Source: Collybiopsis luxurians FD-317 M1 (taxonomy: Eukaryota > Basidiomycota > Agaricomycetes > Agaricales > Omphalotaceae). From it: a stretch of 64,000 nt of DNA. Positions 9,741 through 21,696 of this stretch are shown here, piece by piece. The notes beneath the pieces were generated by a model. The model had not been told where the DNA came from. It was given only the letters and a program-made list of their open reading frames with translations, and did not search any database. Location of the stretch: positions 2,159,500-2,223,499 of the forward strand of contig KN834749.1 of assembly GCA_000827265.1 (NCBI GenBank), written 5' to 3'. How positions within the stretch are numbered: position 1 is the stretch's first letter; every line of letters begins with the position of its first letter. A program made the translations under genes and the position numbers.

Positions 9741-12441
9741 TCACTCTGAATCACTTCCAGAGCTATCGTCCGAGCTATCGTCTGATGAATGATCGCTGTC
9801 GTGCGCACGAGCTGCAGGGGTCGAGCCGTTGGCTCCCTGTTCGAACAGTGCCATACGCTGCTCTAGTTGCCGGATCTTCTCCGCCTCGACATCCTCGTCC
9901 ATACTCTTTCGCTTGAGACCACCTGTACCTGTACCTTTACCTGGCCGATTTCGTTTTGGCGGAGGCGCCTTCATAGGCCGAATAACGACATTGTAGAGTT
10001 TGGTGAGTACTTGGGGTGGCAGTAGATCAATCTCTAGCTCAATTTCTTCCGTGCTCTAAAGGGTAAACGAAATGTAAGAAGGGAAGCAAAAAAGACTCAT
10101 TAAAAAAACTAACGTCGCGGATCTCAGGTACACCTTCGTGGATGATTTGAATGACCCTTTCCAATTTCGTTCCCTCCAGTTTCGAGATCGCTTCACTTAA
10201 CTCCTTCTTCTGCTCAAACGTAAGAACATCATTGTCCTCTGATACGGCTTTCTTGCCCTTCTTCTTGGAAGTCACGGGTTGTTTCGGAGGTTTCGACGAA
10301 GAAGCTTTGGAAGAAGAGGCAACAGGCGTCTTCTCTTGTTTAACCTTCTTTTTCTTGTCCTTCGCAGGTTTATTCTTGAGCTGCGAGATAGTACCACGAA
10401 TGGTTTCGATCTGACTTTCCATCATGGCGATCGTGCCTATAGTGACGTTGAATAACAACAGCGGTTTGAAAAAGTGCGAGAAACGTACGAGCACGGTCAT
10501 CATCAGTGTCATCTTCTTCGTCATCCACTTCCTCTTCGCTCATTGGCTCTGTCGGAAGGTTCTTCCACTTCTCGTCAAAGACACGTTGAAGCTCCTGTCC
10601 AGCTTGATTCACCGGCGTCCCTGCAGGATTGAAGGTAAAGCAATTCCGAATCATAAGCTTGAAGTCGTCATAGAAGCTGGATGCAGAAGGGTAATCGTGG
10701 TTCTCTATTTTCCTCCGGATCGTTGACATGTCCATAGGCTTTTTGATGATTTTGGGGTATGACGGAATTTCGAGCTTTACCCAATCTGACATACCATTAC
10801 TGTCAAAAAGGGGAAAACGACAGATAGGGATGCGAAGCTCACCAACAGGTTCGTAAAAAGGATTCGCAATTTGGTAATACTGCTTTTTGTGCAAATCATT
10901 GAGAACTTTGGAACAGTACTTTAGTTGCTCGGCTGTACCCCTGTCCTTTGTCTGCCTGACTTTTCGAGGTTTCTTGGGTGCATCGGCATATGGAAGATCC
11001 TTAGGAGCAGGAGGATGGATTTCTCGCTTTGGTCGACCGACGGGTTCTGGATCAGAACGTCGAATAGTAGGCACAGATGTGGACTGTCTGCGGACAGGGG
11101 GGGCCTTCTTTGGGGGTGCAGGCACTGGCGCAGGTGCAGGCGGAGGGGCCACAGCGCGAGGCGGAGGAGGAGGAGATACTGACTGCTTGACGGCAGGAGG
11201 CTATTATCGATGTAAATGAGTACGAAGGACGTGTGAATATTGCTCCAATTTGAACTCACCTCGGCGGGTGGCATATTCTTTATCTGTTTATCAAATACCT
11301 CTCCTACTCGCTTTCCCATTGCCGTGATGACGTGATCTGGACCATTGAATGTTATGCAATTCGATATGATTAGTCTGACATCAGCAATGAATTCATCGGT
11401 GTTGTGATAGCGTGGATTGTGAAGATTGGTATCAGGTTTGACAGGATTTGAAGCGGTAAGTTTGCGTTCGATAGTGGAAAAGTCCATGGGATTCTTGATA
11501 ATGGAAGGGTAATGAGGGATGTTAAGGGCAACAGGATCGACAGGTCGGAGAAAAGGCCCTGCATCCTTCAACTTTTTCAGCGATCGGACGGTCGACTGGC
11601 AGAATCGATACTGCGCTACGGTAAGAGTAGATGGTTCGCATGAAGCTGAGGTAGTAGATGGATCTGAGGTCGGGTTTGCAGTGGGAAGAGGAGGAGGAAC
11701 AGGAGTTGCGAGGTTGGAGATAGTGGCAGAAGGTGGAGGGGGAGTTGCAGACTTTCAGACGCGAAGGAGGATCAGCACGCCCAGGAACGGCGTACAGAGG
11801 AAAAGAAAGGCTTACATGGGCAATCGACGCTTGGTCGGCATCAGAGTGTACCCTAGCCCTCTTCGCTGGAGGTGGCTTATCGTCATCATCATCGGCAGCA
11901 TCGTTAGGCGTTGTGTGTGCTGTGGAAGGGTCGCCATTAGTACCATTAAAAGAGCCTGAGACACCGGGCGTTGTGGCGGGTGTATGGTCGTCCATAGTCA
12001 CATCAGCTTCAATATGCACACCGTTGACACCATTTACACCATTCGTCGGCGTAGAAGAAGCATCATTTATATCCATTGGTGTCTCTGGTGGCAGCGAATC
12101 TGGAGAAAATGTTAGCAGAAGATTGACGACAAAGAAATAGTGAACGTACTGGAATCCCCATCTGTTCCAAACTGACCGACACTCGACACGGTTTTGAAAG
12201 CTTCTTCGTCATCATTGTCGACTGTTCTGACGGGCAAAGGCTCATTGCGCGCGTCACTTTCCTGCCCTTCATAGTCAACGTCTATTTTCACGTCTGCAGA
12301 AAGTTGGTTTGAAACGGGAGTGGCAGGGGAAACTGGGGGGACGTCGGCGGCCATAGTGTTGTCGTCGCCGTTGGCAGTGAGGGAAGAGGGTTGATGACCG
12401 TTTAGTTCAACGCTGACACTAATTTCGGGCGCGTCGTTCAT
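9741..12441 (-). CDS. BDF1: BET-family double bromodomain protein
   Basis: Seven exons (12441-12150, 12099-11816, 11751-11260, 11200-10843, 10785-10489, 10436-10114, 10055-9741) encode about 786 residues. The order is an acidic N-terminus, bromodomain 1 (from TVAQYRFCQSTVRSLKK through PMDFSTIERKL and NCITFNGPDH), a proline/alanine linker, bromodomain 2 (LKYCSKVLNDLHKK, PMDMSTIRRKI, NCFTFNPAGTPV), a lysine-rich stretch, an NET domain (LTFEQKKELSEAISKLEG) and a serine/aspartate tail. Both bromodomains keep the conserved Asn that reads acetyl-lysine (in the NCITFN and NCFTFN blocks). The protein would bind acetylated histone H4 and link to TFIID, whose subunit TAF12 is encoded nearby. The 57-nt intron inside bromodomain 2 (10786-10842) is in frame and stop-free. 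Confidence 0.93.
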
Positions 12442-12668
12442 AGTCTGAAAGCGTGAGAATTCACACTTGGCAAGTTTTTTTGCAGAAACGGGCAGTTTGA
12501 AACGGGGGAAATTAGGAGAAGTCGGATTGCGCTTAAGTACACCGGCTGAATATAAACCTTTTTCTGATGATCACGAGCCCCGCGCACGGACCAGGTCTCT
12601 TCCGTTTCCAGTCTCTTCCTTGTTCCCGTCCCCGGTTATCTTCAGTTTCTCCAACGCCAATCATATGC

Positions 12669-15123
12669 CTACTTTTCCTCTTCCTCCTTTTCTTCCGGGA
12701 CCTCTGCAAACACCGGACGAGGCTGATTCTGCTTCCAAGCTGTTGGAAAAATTCATCGGTAAAAGCCGCCACGTCAGTGATGCCATCAATCAAAAACACG
12801 TGCCGTTTGACGGCCGCATAATGACAATTTGCAGAACAATTGGCCGCCTGAGCGCCCCCCGACGAGCGAATCGATGAACGAGTCCTCTCATAGCAGCCAA
12901 TTGCCCCGCAAATGACTAAAAAGATTTTTTTTTGCTTACCTGCCGTCCATTGGGGGTCGTCTTCCGCAGTTTGCGCATATCTCAATAATGCTTCTCGAGG
13001 CTAAAAGCATAGTTAGTGGCGTCGAGCACGAAGCCAATGCAAACTCACATCTTCGTCCCGAGTCGTATCCCGCACCAAGTTTTGCACAACGTGTTGCGTG
13101 GCGCTGGCTCCAACTCGCCCTCCTTTTCCAGGTCCCGTAACGGGCAACTCCGGCCTTCGGCTCTTCCTAGGATCCAACCTATCCTTCTCCCTCTTTCTCT
13201 TGCTTCCTCTGGCAATACCATCTCCATCTCGGAACATTGGAAGTGCGTGAGGAGTAAGAATCGTAGGAGCAGCAAGAGCGTCCGACATATCCTCGATTGT
13301 TACCTTTCGCGGCGGCCCTTTGTTGAGCAATAGTTTGGCTCCATTCAACGAAGTTTGAGGCGAATACAAGACACATATTTGCCCGTTCGAGAGGCCTGTC
13401 ACTATCTGTTGTAGAAAGTGTATTAACGACGAATAGAAACATGGCAACAAACAATCTTACTTGATTGATCTTGGAATGCCAAAACACTTTTACGGGTGTA
13501 GCGCCTACTTCCAGGGTCTTCACGGTCTCCAGATTGTCTTTCCGCATGAACAGCAGTCGCCCCGAACCTCCTTTGACAGTGGCACCTGCACCTGTAACAA
13601 CATACTTGTCGTCGGGGCTGAAGATGGCATTCGTCTTGGGATACAGCACGGGCAAATCTTCGCGCGTGCATAGTGGTTTTTTGAATGCCCTCAAGTCCCA
13701 CACTATGTATGGCTATTGTTAGTACGGACCATTAGCTATAGATGCAGAAATACAAACATTTCACCGTATCGTCGCCCCCCCTTGTCAAAACAGTTCGTCC
13801 GTCAACTGAAAATACTAACGACCCGGTTTCTGTTCCCTTAACATGAGCGCCTTCGATACTAAGATTCGGCCTAACGAGATTCGAGTTTGTATTCCACATA
13901 TGCAGGGCTCCATCCAAGCACACTGAATGGAGGTGGTGTCAGTAAGTGGCCCTGCGCGACATCAGTTCGACTTGCCTCCACCAATCATTCCACCGTCTGG
14001 CGAATAAGCGCATGACAGGACCTTGGTCCTCGCCCCCCTCTCCTTGGATTTGACGACAATGACAGTCTTTTGCTTTCGTTTATTCTCCACGTCCCAAATT
14101 CTGTTGTAACAAATTGATGAATGAGTCGACATGGCAACACCGAAGTTATTCATCACTCACCGAATAGTAGAGTCTGCAGAAGAAGTGATAAACAGCTGGG
14201 AATCCTTTGGGTGCCAAGCGCAGCCAGACAGTTCGCTTACATGACCACTGCATAGGAGTGTCAATAATACACAAGATAAGACATCAAAATAGCGTACGCA
14301 GTATTTTTCATATCACGGATATAAGGGTCGCCCTTTATGAAAGTAGCTCTGGTTGTCAGGTGAGGCTATCCAGTTCTCGACAGGATACAACAAAACGTAC
14401 TGCTCTTCTCCATCTCTGTCATACAGCTTCGCCTGTATAGTTCCGGATATAACCAGAAACCTCTGGCCGTCATTAGAGTACTTGATATCATGAATCTTGA
14501 CAACAGCAAATAATCAGTGACAGGTTTTCCCTGCTTGCACGTAAACAACCTACATGATAGCTTCCTGAAGGTTCCCAGCTTTTGAAAGGCTTGCATCTCA
14601 TATCCATACCGCCAAAGTCCCACAGCTTACAATCGTAGTCATGAGAGCCGGACACTATTCTAGCGCCAGAGGGGTCCAAGGCTAGAGCTGATACGACTTT
14701 GGTATGGTCCTTTAGAACCAGTTCATGCGTTGTTGGAAACTGGGGTACTTCATTATCCGCATCTTCGTTTTCATATTCATCGGGATCATATTCTGACTCT
14801 TCGTTTGAAGCCAAAACCTGAGGCGGCGGTGGCGGAGGCCCAACTTCTTCTTCCTCTTCCTCTTCGTCATTGGCTTTGCTACTGTTCTCCGGCGGTAAAG
14901 AAGAAGGTCCTGTTGTGGCTGTAACTGGTTTCTCTTCTTTAGCAGACTCAGGTGTAACGACCTACGAGATTATTAGAATAGAGAATCAAAGACATGACGA
15001 AAATGATGAGATTACCTGGCTCCGTTTATTCTTGTCGAACCTTGCGGGGTCAAGCTTCTTTTTCTGGGTGGGCTTACCGAACCCTGAGATACCCATGGCA
15101 GCAAAGACGTCCATGTCGGCCAT
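12669..15123 (-). CDS. WDR70: WD40-repeat protein, WDR70 family
   Basis: Eleven exons were deduced: 15123-15016, 14961-14554, 14495-14401, 14348-14298, 14247-14161, 14100-13976, 13922-13758, 13702-13461, 13405-13049, 13000-12940 and 12739-12669. The N-terminus MADMDVFAAMGISGFGKP, the WD motifs (SGSHDYDCKLWDFGG, SSADSTIRIWD, VKLWDLRAF) and the C-terminal NQPRPVFAEVPEE fit WDR70. In fission yeast and human this protein works with CRL4-type ubiquitin ligase and promotes H2B ubiquitination during DNA repair (known for the family). Intron 13923-13975 uses a GC donor (GCAAGT). The last intron, 12740-12939, is 200 nt, far longer than its neighbours; it was placed because the final exon reads WKQNQPRPVFAE in frame. 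Confidence 0.88.
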
Positions 15124-15307
15124 CGTAGCTAGTAATGGCTGGTAATGGCGAGGTGTTCACCCAGAGTTGGCGCTGGTTGCGTAGGCCGGCGATGAGTCAT
15201 CCGTCATGTGTGTTTGGCATTTTCCCCGGCGCCTAAAATCTCGAGTGTTCAACGTTCAACATCCACGACGACGAACAGACTCGTTCAGATCTTAAATACA
15301 CAGAACA

Positions 15308-15978
15308 ATGCTAAAGCGACGTGCTTCCTCCCCGCCACCGTCCGCTTCTTCTAATATTCCTCTTGTATCCGATTCGACAGTTTCGGAAAATATGCGTGAA
15401 ATCAAGCGGAGACGAGTCCAGCCACCGGTTCTTGACGGCCAAATGAGAGGCTGGGGAACCCCTCAGGACATTCTGTATGAAGATTTTGACGAAGAAGATG
15501 ACGGAGAAGAGGACGTTATTGAGGACGAGCAGCCTTTGACATCGGACTCGGCTGTTTTAGCTGTAAACTCGCCATATAGATCAGCCAACGGTTTCTTGCA
15601 CGAACTCCATACATTGCAGCGCCATAGGCTTCTTTTCACTTCTAGTACTTCAAACCCCCAGTTGTCATTTTCTCCTCTCCCTGCTCATGACTCCTCTTCG
15701 CATCAGAGTCATGCTCTCAGTCATCAACCCGATAAAGGCTTAGTCCGCACTGGTGCAAACACTCGACGAGAATGCTTTGAGGATTCGTTATCGGCTTTGA
15801 ATGCTAGAAAACAGCAAGAATACGATTTGGTCAAAGGGAATTATGAAGAAATGAATAGGTGAGGCTTTTTCGCCTTTGCTTGAGCACGTTCTTGACTGAA
15901 CCTTTCAGATTATTGGGCTCTGTCGTACTCTCTCGACGCCGTGAACTTGAACCAAACGTTGAGCGAAATGACACTTAA
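15308..15978 (+). CDS. hypothetical protein, disordered
   Basis: Two exons (15308-15858, 15909-15978) encode about 206 residues. The protein begins with a basic MLKRRASSPPP segment, has REIKRRRVQPPVL, then the acidic stretch YEDFDEEDDGEEDVIEDE, a Ser/His-rich middle and a Lys/Glu-rich C-terminus (ARKQQEYDLVKGNYEEMNR). The composition suggests a nuclear, intrinsically disordered protein, but no domain was recognised. It is transcribed divergently from WDR70, with 184 bp between the starts. Confidence 0.65.
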
Positions 15979-16290
15979 TGAAACGTAGCTTTCAGGTAAG
16001 CATCCAACCTTTCATACCAACTGTGTCTCTATTTTAATGCACTCCAATAGCTTTGTCCGTCTCTCGTTATCGTTGCATCTCAATCAGCTTGCATACTGTA
16101 CACATTCTTTTCATCTTTCCACTCGCACGCATACGTTATTATGAATTCTTGCACTTGTACAACCAGCATTGCATCATGATTATTGTTCTGTCTCAGTCAA
16201 TTCTGAGTGTCTACTGTACTCACATTCCCAGTCTTTGCTAAATTATGCACATCAAATTAAAATACATTTGGGTAGAAGAGCTGAATAGAA
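15979..16290. other. intergenic region, no gene seen
   Basis: AT-rich 3' flanks of the hypothetical gene and of frataxin (convergent). No ORF with a domain and no RNA gene was recognised. Confidence 0.5.
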
Positions 16291-16974
16291 TCAAGGTGAT
16301 CTCAACGACGGCAGGGATAGCTGAACTGCTGCATTCAATGTCCGACCAAGTTCTTCGTTCAACAAGTCATCGAGCGCCATGTTGTCGCGTAGATACCTCC
16401 AAGACCCATCCGATTCTATATAATCATATCGTTTAGGTCCGCTGGTAGAAAAACGCGTCCATGTCAATGTTGAACCGCGCAAAGTTGCCTGCGCTCACCT
16501 GAATGGAGAGGAAAGCCATATCTGCTTGTTGGGAGGCTGCTTGTTAATAACGTATGTTCCATGTTCTCCAAGTTTCAGAGTCAATACACCGCTCTGCAAA
16601 GCACCGTTAGAGTATGAGGAACATCTGATACAGTTAGCAGCACACATTGTATTCGACTTCATACGTCGGTTCTCCGTGTTCTCCTATCACCTCCTCTAGA
16701 TCCTCGAGCAATGAATCCATGACTTCATCCGAGAGTTTATGGTATTGTTCCATAGACAGTGAGCTGGGCAATTACCAAAACAACCTCAGTTGGCTCAATG
16801 TCTGTCTGAGTGAATAAATATCCTCTCAAACCTGATATTCACTTGCGGGGGAGGTGTACTCATGTACCGAGCCAACGAGAGCCGTGAAACATGTTTAATT
16901 CTCGGGAAAAAGTGGGAATTATAGGCTGGAAGGAACAGACGCGGAGCGACGACACGAAGAGCGGAGGAAAGCAT
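16291..16974 (-). CDS. YFH1: mitochondrial frataxin
   Basis: Four exons (16974-16832, 16763-16646, 16593-16499, 16441-16291) encode a precursor of about 168 residues. The N-terminus ([18 protein letters not shown]) is an amphipathic, Arg-rich mitochondrial presequence. The mature part has the acidic helix [20 protein letters not shown], the beta-sheet region with [18 protein letters not shown], and the family signature [19 protein letters not shown]. Frataxin assists iron-sulfur cluster assembly with the NFS1-ISD11-ISU complex in the matrix; the acidic helix is the iron and desulfurase contact. Removing the introns gives the signature without gaps, and I see no damage. Confidence 0.95.
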
Positions 16975-17088
16975 GAAAGAGATAAATTACATAAGCAGTT
17001 CAAAGCTGGACGCGTTTATAACGCGAATATAATAAACTAAAGTACAGTACACAACCCAAACCCGACCATACTTTACATCTGCAATCGG

Positions 17089-18486
17089 TCAAATCAGCTT
17101 TCCATCCCTTTTGGCTTGCGCAACCTGATTTAATCGCTGACTCCTCGCACCCGCGCCAGCTGCAGGCGCCGCTGCAGCTTTTTTACCAACACCCCCGACT
17201 CCACCATATGGCGCTAATGAAGACGAGGATAACGCGATTCGTGTGTCATCCGAAGCGAAACCTGGTATGCGAATGTTGTGATTACGTTCTATCAAATTAC
17301 AATGAATAGATGAAGGACAATGAAAAGGTCGAGCTTTTGTACCTAAATGTAACTGCAAATCCTTGACCTCGAGCGTTTCGCCACCGCGGTGTTTCGCCAA
17401 TCGACATGCAAAATTTGTGACCGAGTCGATGAATTCATCGGCCACCGAAAGTAAAAGCTGGTTGAAGAAAAGTCCGCTTGAGTGACACAGAGGGCGATAG
17501 GTTAAACTCACGTCTTCTACCTCTGGCTCTATTTTAACATTGGGATCGATGCTCGCCACTAAATCCTGGATCGTTCGTCGCATACTTTGATCAGCCGGGG
17601 TGTTTTTTCTTCTGCCTGTCAGACCGCTGATACCAGTACGCGTGTCGTCGAGGGTGAGAAGGGCAGGAACATCCCCCGTGCGGGGAATTTGAGATGGCGC
17701 GCCTTGAAAAGCCACATCTCAATCAAGTTATAGCAACATAGACGCGAGAACTAACCAGTAACTCTCCCCGCCGATAATCCGCCTGTTAATGTCGGTCTAG
17801 GTTGTGCCCACTGCACACCAGTACCAGAAGGAGCAGGCATGGGAGTTATAGAAGTGGAAATGGGATATGTCGAGTCATTTCCGTTGGCAGTAGCGGAGGT
17901 GGAAAGACTGGCGAGAGTTGGTGGTGGCTCAGAGGTCATTTTGAATCCTGGGTGTGGCGTAGAGGACTGCGATGGAGGTCCAGAATTTGGCGCTGGTGTT
18001 GAAGGCTTTATAAGAGGTAACAAACAAGACAAAGAATGTTTCAGAAAAGGCAGAAAGTTGATTTTGTAATGATTCACCTTGGATCCTGGTGCACTGGCCC
18101 CATTAGCACTCGCACCCGGTGCGTTTGTCTTGTGCTTATCGGCAAACTGTTTCAACTGCGCCAGTGTGACTGTCAGCGTATCCGTTTCGTCCACCATAAT
18201 AATACTGGTTCATGAAGAGTTGAATCAGAGAACCAGAAAGTACCTGCAAGATCTGAGTCTGGTTTAGCTTGCCTTGCTTGATCAAGGCCTCCATATTTGA
18301 CAGTAGGAGATGAGATATTCGTTCGTTCGACATGGCTTCGCCGGTCTGAACTTTTAGCAGATTCCCAAGAACGTCAACGATGTTATTTGACTGTGGTCGC
18401 TGAGCGACGGAAGGTTGAGGCTGAATTGGGACAGTGGAGGAGTTGGAACTTGCAGCTGCGTTCGCGTTCGCGTTCACGTTGTCCAT
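17089..18486 (-). CDS. TAF12: TFIID/SAGA subunit TAF12
   Basis: Six exons (18486-18244, 18155-18078, 18005-17756, 17702-17512, 17457-17343, 17288-17089). The N-terminal half is low complexity (Asn/Ala/Ser-rich) with a helical segment (NERISHLLLSNMEALIKQGKL), then a Pro/Ser/Thr linker. The C-terminal part holds the H2B-like histone fold: IQDLVASIDPNVKIEPEVED, LLLSVADEFIDSVTNFACRL, AKHRGGETLEVKDLQLHLERN. TAF12 pairs with TAF4 (TFIID) or ADA1 (SAGA). The 54-nt intron 17458-17511 splits the histone fold and is in frame without stops. A basic, Ala/Gly-rich tail ends the protein. Confidence 0.93.
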
Positions 18487-18550
18487 GGAAGAGTGAAGGT
18501 AAGCTCTATACTGGGCGCTTATTTATACGGTAAACAAAATATCAGTCTAT

Positions 18551-19182
18551 CTACTGTGGCTTGGATTCCTTTTCACTCCAGTCCAACCATGAGCCTTTGT
18601 AATTTAGTATACTATTCTCAAAGATCAGCAACAGTGACTCAAAATTTGACCCAGTGAATACCTACTTGGTATATCCATTCCTCTTCGCGATGTCGCAGGC
18701 GGATGTACTCCTCACTCCACTCCGGCAGTAAAATGTAACCTCCTGGTCTCTTCCAGGCTGTTCAAACCCAAACTTTTCGCGGAATGTCTCCGGCGACGCA
18801 TGCAATGATTCCGGAAGAACAGTAAGCGGAATATTCACCGCAGAGGGAATCATGCCTTGCATCACTTCGTCTGGTTCTCGCACATCGATGAGCCACGAAT
18901 TCTATTCCTGGCTCAGTAACGCGTGTTGCATGCTGCTAATCAACGTACTGGAGTTGGACTCTCTGTCTTGGGTTTCAATTGTTCGTACTTGATGATTTTG
19001 GCGTCCCAATCTCGTACGGGATTGAATTCCTTTTCTTTGGGAGATGTTCTCGAAGCAGGCCCTGTCGTCGACGAATTGAATCGGACGAAACGTGTTTGCT
19101 GTAATCTCGGTGCAACCAGACGAACATTATTCCAAGCTGCAGTTCTAACAACTCGCGACGCAGGAGTTCGGAACAGTGACAT
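18551..19182 (-). CDS. single-domain rhodanese sulfurtransferase, mitochondrial
   Basis: Three exons (19182-18949, 18901-18666, 18611-18551). The N-terminus is a mitochondrial-type presequence (MSLFRTPASRVVRTAAWNNV). The single rhodanese domain starts at WLIDVREPDEVMQGMIPSAV and has the active-site loop FYCRSGVRS with the catalytic Cys. It ends GYTNILNYKGSWLDWSEKE, which appears only when the 54-nt intron 18612-18665 is removed. It resembles yeast Rdl2-type thiosulfate sulfurtransferases that move sulfane sulfur in mitochondria. Its start codon is 338 bp from that of the divergent CTR gene. Confidence 0.9.
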
Positions 19183-19520
19183 GGTGGTTCAACGTTCAAG
19201 TCCGAAAATGTCACGCGGACCTCATGGCCCAGCGATAAAGGTACGTGCAAAAGGGTCCATCCCCTGATTAAATGGGCATGTAGAATCCCAATGGAAACTA
19301 ATGACCATACCTTGGAAAGGAATGGTCATAGTGATTGCACTAATCAGGTTCTTGGGCCTTGGCCGGTGGACCTTGGTCCCGGCCTCACAAATTATATGTA
19401 CCTTCCTAATTAGTCTAGTGAAACGGCTGTAAGTGACCCCAAATTTAGACGGGAAATCTTGCATAAATCTAGGACCGTGATCGCTTGCTTGGTTTTGTCT
19501 TTCTATCCCGTACTCTCAAG
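19183..19520. promoter_or_regulatory. shared upstream region of rhodanese and CTR genes with a short palindrome
   Basis: This 338-bp non-coding region separates two divergent genes. It contains an 8-bp inverted repeat, ATGACCAT (19301-19308) and ATGGTCAT (19322-19329), spaced by 13 nt, which could be a regulator site or chance. No TATA box as clear as in the neighbouring X325 genes is visible. Confidence 0.35.
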
Positions 19521-20142
19521 ATGGAGATGGGTTCAAGCTCGACGACGACGAACATGACCATGATGATGAAGAACTATCTTCACTTCACTGGGGGCGACAG
19601 TCTCCTATTCCAATCCTGGCATCCAAATTCGTCTGGTGCCCTAGCGGGGGCATGCATTGGTCTCGTAATCGTCGCTCTCCTTGAGCGATGGTTGTTTGCT
19701 ATTCGAGCAGGTTTGGAATCATATTGGTCCCACAAGTAACTATGCGTTTTTTCTACCGATTGATCGATCTTGAAGCTCAGTCTCGCAGGGCTCTTGCATT
19801 GGACTTGCCGAATGCTTCGTCCGCAACAGAAAAATCTTGCGATGACTCTGCAAGCGCCAATTCCAATTCTCCCCAAGTAGTTCGGAAATCCCGGATTGCT
19901 CCACCATTTGTTGCAGCTCACGATGTTCCTCGCGGTGTTATCCATGCCATTCAGGCGCTACTAGGATACATTCTCATGTTAGCTGTCATGTGAGAGTTGT
20001 GGCTCAATTCCTCTCTGCATTCTGATGATATATTCCTGTTTCCAGGACATTCCAAGCGGCGTATGTGATTTCGATTATTTTGGGCTTGGGAATTGGCGAG
20101 ATCCTATTTGGAAGAATGAATTATCGTAGCTTGGTGCATTGA
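19521..20142 (+). CDS. CTR-family copper transporter
   Basis: Three exons (19521-19710, 19776-19989, 20046-20142) encode about 166 residues. The N-terminus is Met-rich (MEMGSSSTTTNMTMMMKNY), as in extracellular copper-binding Mets motifs. TM1 is LAGACIGLVIVALLERWLFA. After a cytosolic loop follows TM2 with the M-X3-M copper filter (LMLAVMTFQ), then TM3 with the Gly-rich packing motif GLGIGEILFG. CTR proteins are trimeric Cu(I) importers at the plasma membrane or vacuole. The C-terminus (MNYRSLVH) lacks a Cys-His-Cys tail. The gene lies immediately upstream of two X325/Bim1-like copper proteins on the same strand. Confidence 0.92.
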
Positions 20143-20256
20143 AGATTACATTGAAACTACGTCCTATAATGAATTTGATCTTACGAATTTTCCCTTTCAG
20201 TTAGAATACAGCCCCAAGGCGTTCCGAACAATAACACCCAAAGGTCATGTCATTTA

Positions 20257-20372
20257 GACGCGTCGTTGTTGAGTTCGATCACTTCCACATTTGGGAGACG
20301 CCGCCGACGGAAAAAAATTTTATCCCATGCGAATAAAACATTTTATTTCGTGCATATAGGGCGCTATAAAAG
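20257..20372 (+). promoter_or_regulatory. promoter of X325-like gene 1: GACGCGTC palindrome, A/T block, TATA box
   Basis: In order: GACGCGTCGTT (20257-20267), GACGCCGCC (from 20297), GGAAAAAAATTTT (20309-20321) and TATAAAAG (20365-20372). The same elements recur in the same order upstream of the second X325-like gene, which suggests a shared regulator. Confidence 0.6.
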
Positions 20373-20421
20373 ATCTCATGAGAAGCAACGGGTCCTTAGG
20401 CTTGTACCCTGGAAGTTCAGT

Positions 20422-21204
20422 ATGCATTCATTCACTGCCTTGCTTCTCACTGGACTCTTCGTTGCTGCCAGTGCGCATTTTCAGCTTCAGTTTCCTCCTC
20501 CTCGAGGCGCCTTCAATGAACCTGCAGAGGTCAACTTTTGTGGTAAGTTTCAACGCGTGTCCATGGCTTAGGAATGTCTTGCTAATTACAATATCCAGAT
20601 GGTTACAACAGCGTCGCGTCAAACAGAACTGCATTCCCAATGAGTAATGGACTTATATCGTTCAACTCAGAACACCCACAGTGGACTGGTGAGCGATTGC
20701 GTCTGACCCACCTTCGTCCTAGGCTTTTTACTCATGTCCACATCCAGCTACTGTGTTCGTGTCGAACTTATCCAACCCCACATCTTTCGACAATTTTACT
20801 CAAATCTTCCCCTTCTTCCAAGAGTCCATCGAGGGCTCCTTCTGCATGCCTTTTGATCTGTCTCAAACTAATGATACAAGCCTTAACTTGAAAAACGGAG
20901 ACAATGTTACTTTACAAGTACATCACTCACGTTCATCCTTTGTACATATCTGACAGTTTTTCTCACTTAGATCCTTTTCAACGGGGGAGATGGAAACTTG
21001 TTCCAGGTACGACCTAGATTCATGTTCATGAGATTAAAAATGTTCATCTAGCTACTACCATAGTGTGCTGACCTTACTTTGGACAACTCGGCAAATGTCA
21101 CTGGTCAAACTTGCACTAATGCGACATCTGCAGCCTTGGGACTGTCGGCGCCTGGAGCTGGGTCGTTACTAGGATTAGCGGGCCTCGCATTTTCTCTACT
21201 TTAA
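20422..21204 (+). CDS. X325/Bim1-like secreted copper-binding protein, copy 1
   Basis: Five exons (20422-20542, 20599-20688, 20748-20917, 20971-21006, 21064-21204). A signal peptide (MHSFTALLLTGLFVAASA) ends just before a His, so the mature protein would begin [11 protein letters not shown]. An N-terminal His after cleavage is the hallmark of the LPMO-like X325 family and Cryptococcus Bim1, where His1, a later His and an Asp bind copper. A His in SEHPQWT is a candidate second ligand. Four Cys could form two disulfides; several N-X-S/T sites are present; the C-terminus is a hydrophobic GPI-anchor signal ([16 protein letters not shown]). These proteins are not oxidative enzymes; Bim1 helps copper import together with CTR. 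Position next to a CTR gene supports that role. Confidence 0.87.
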
Positions 21205-21696
21205 ATCTGTTACGACTGCCCCAAAAATAACGAATTTTCTTTACGAATACATGTCTCAAAATTTATAGTAAGAAAGGAATAAGTGCCAGCAAGTATACGA
21301 TTCGAAGCATATTTTCGGCTAAGAATTCATTACTAGATTGTCCGTGTAGTCTTCTGTGTCCTACAGTAAAAATTACCAAGTCCAGACTTTGAGCTGTGAC
21401 ACGGATTCACGCAAACTATGCATACCGCTTTACTTATTTCTGCTCTCGGGCCGTACCCATTGTAATGCTCGGATCAATCTTGTATTTTCTTATCTGATTG
21501 TCTTCGTCCAAACCCAATGCCGTTCCTACACCTTGATTCTGCAGTATACGGACTTGAGGTCCATCAAGCCCATGGACCGAATCTACCCTTCTTGGCAGAA
21601 GAACGATTTCGCAATCAACATATTTCACCAACGTATCATATAAACTTTAAAGCATGCGGGTAAAGTCGCTTGGCTCTCTTGGTAAATCTCAGGATT
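21205..21696. other. spacer between the two X325-like genes
   Basis: This holds the 3' flank of copy 1 and the distal promoter of copy 2. A 95-codon ORF at 21356-21643 has no recognisable features and is not supported. Confidence 0.45.

Noticed and set aside
12533..12985. 150-codon minus-strand ORF across the end of WDR70
   Set aside because: It reads through the last WDR70 introns. The real C-terminus NQPRPVFAE lies in exon 12669-12739 in another frame.
18156..18243. Use of the nearer acceptor (AACCAG) in the first TAF12 intron
   Set aside because: It gives a frame ending in YYYGGRNG and a stop; the distal acceptor GCGCAG joins TQILQ to LKQFADKHK in frame.
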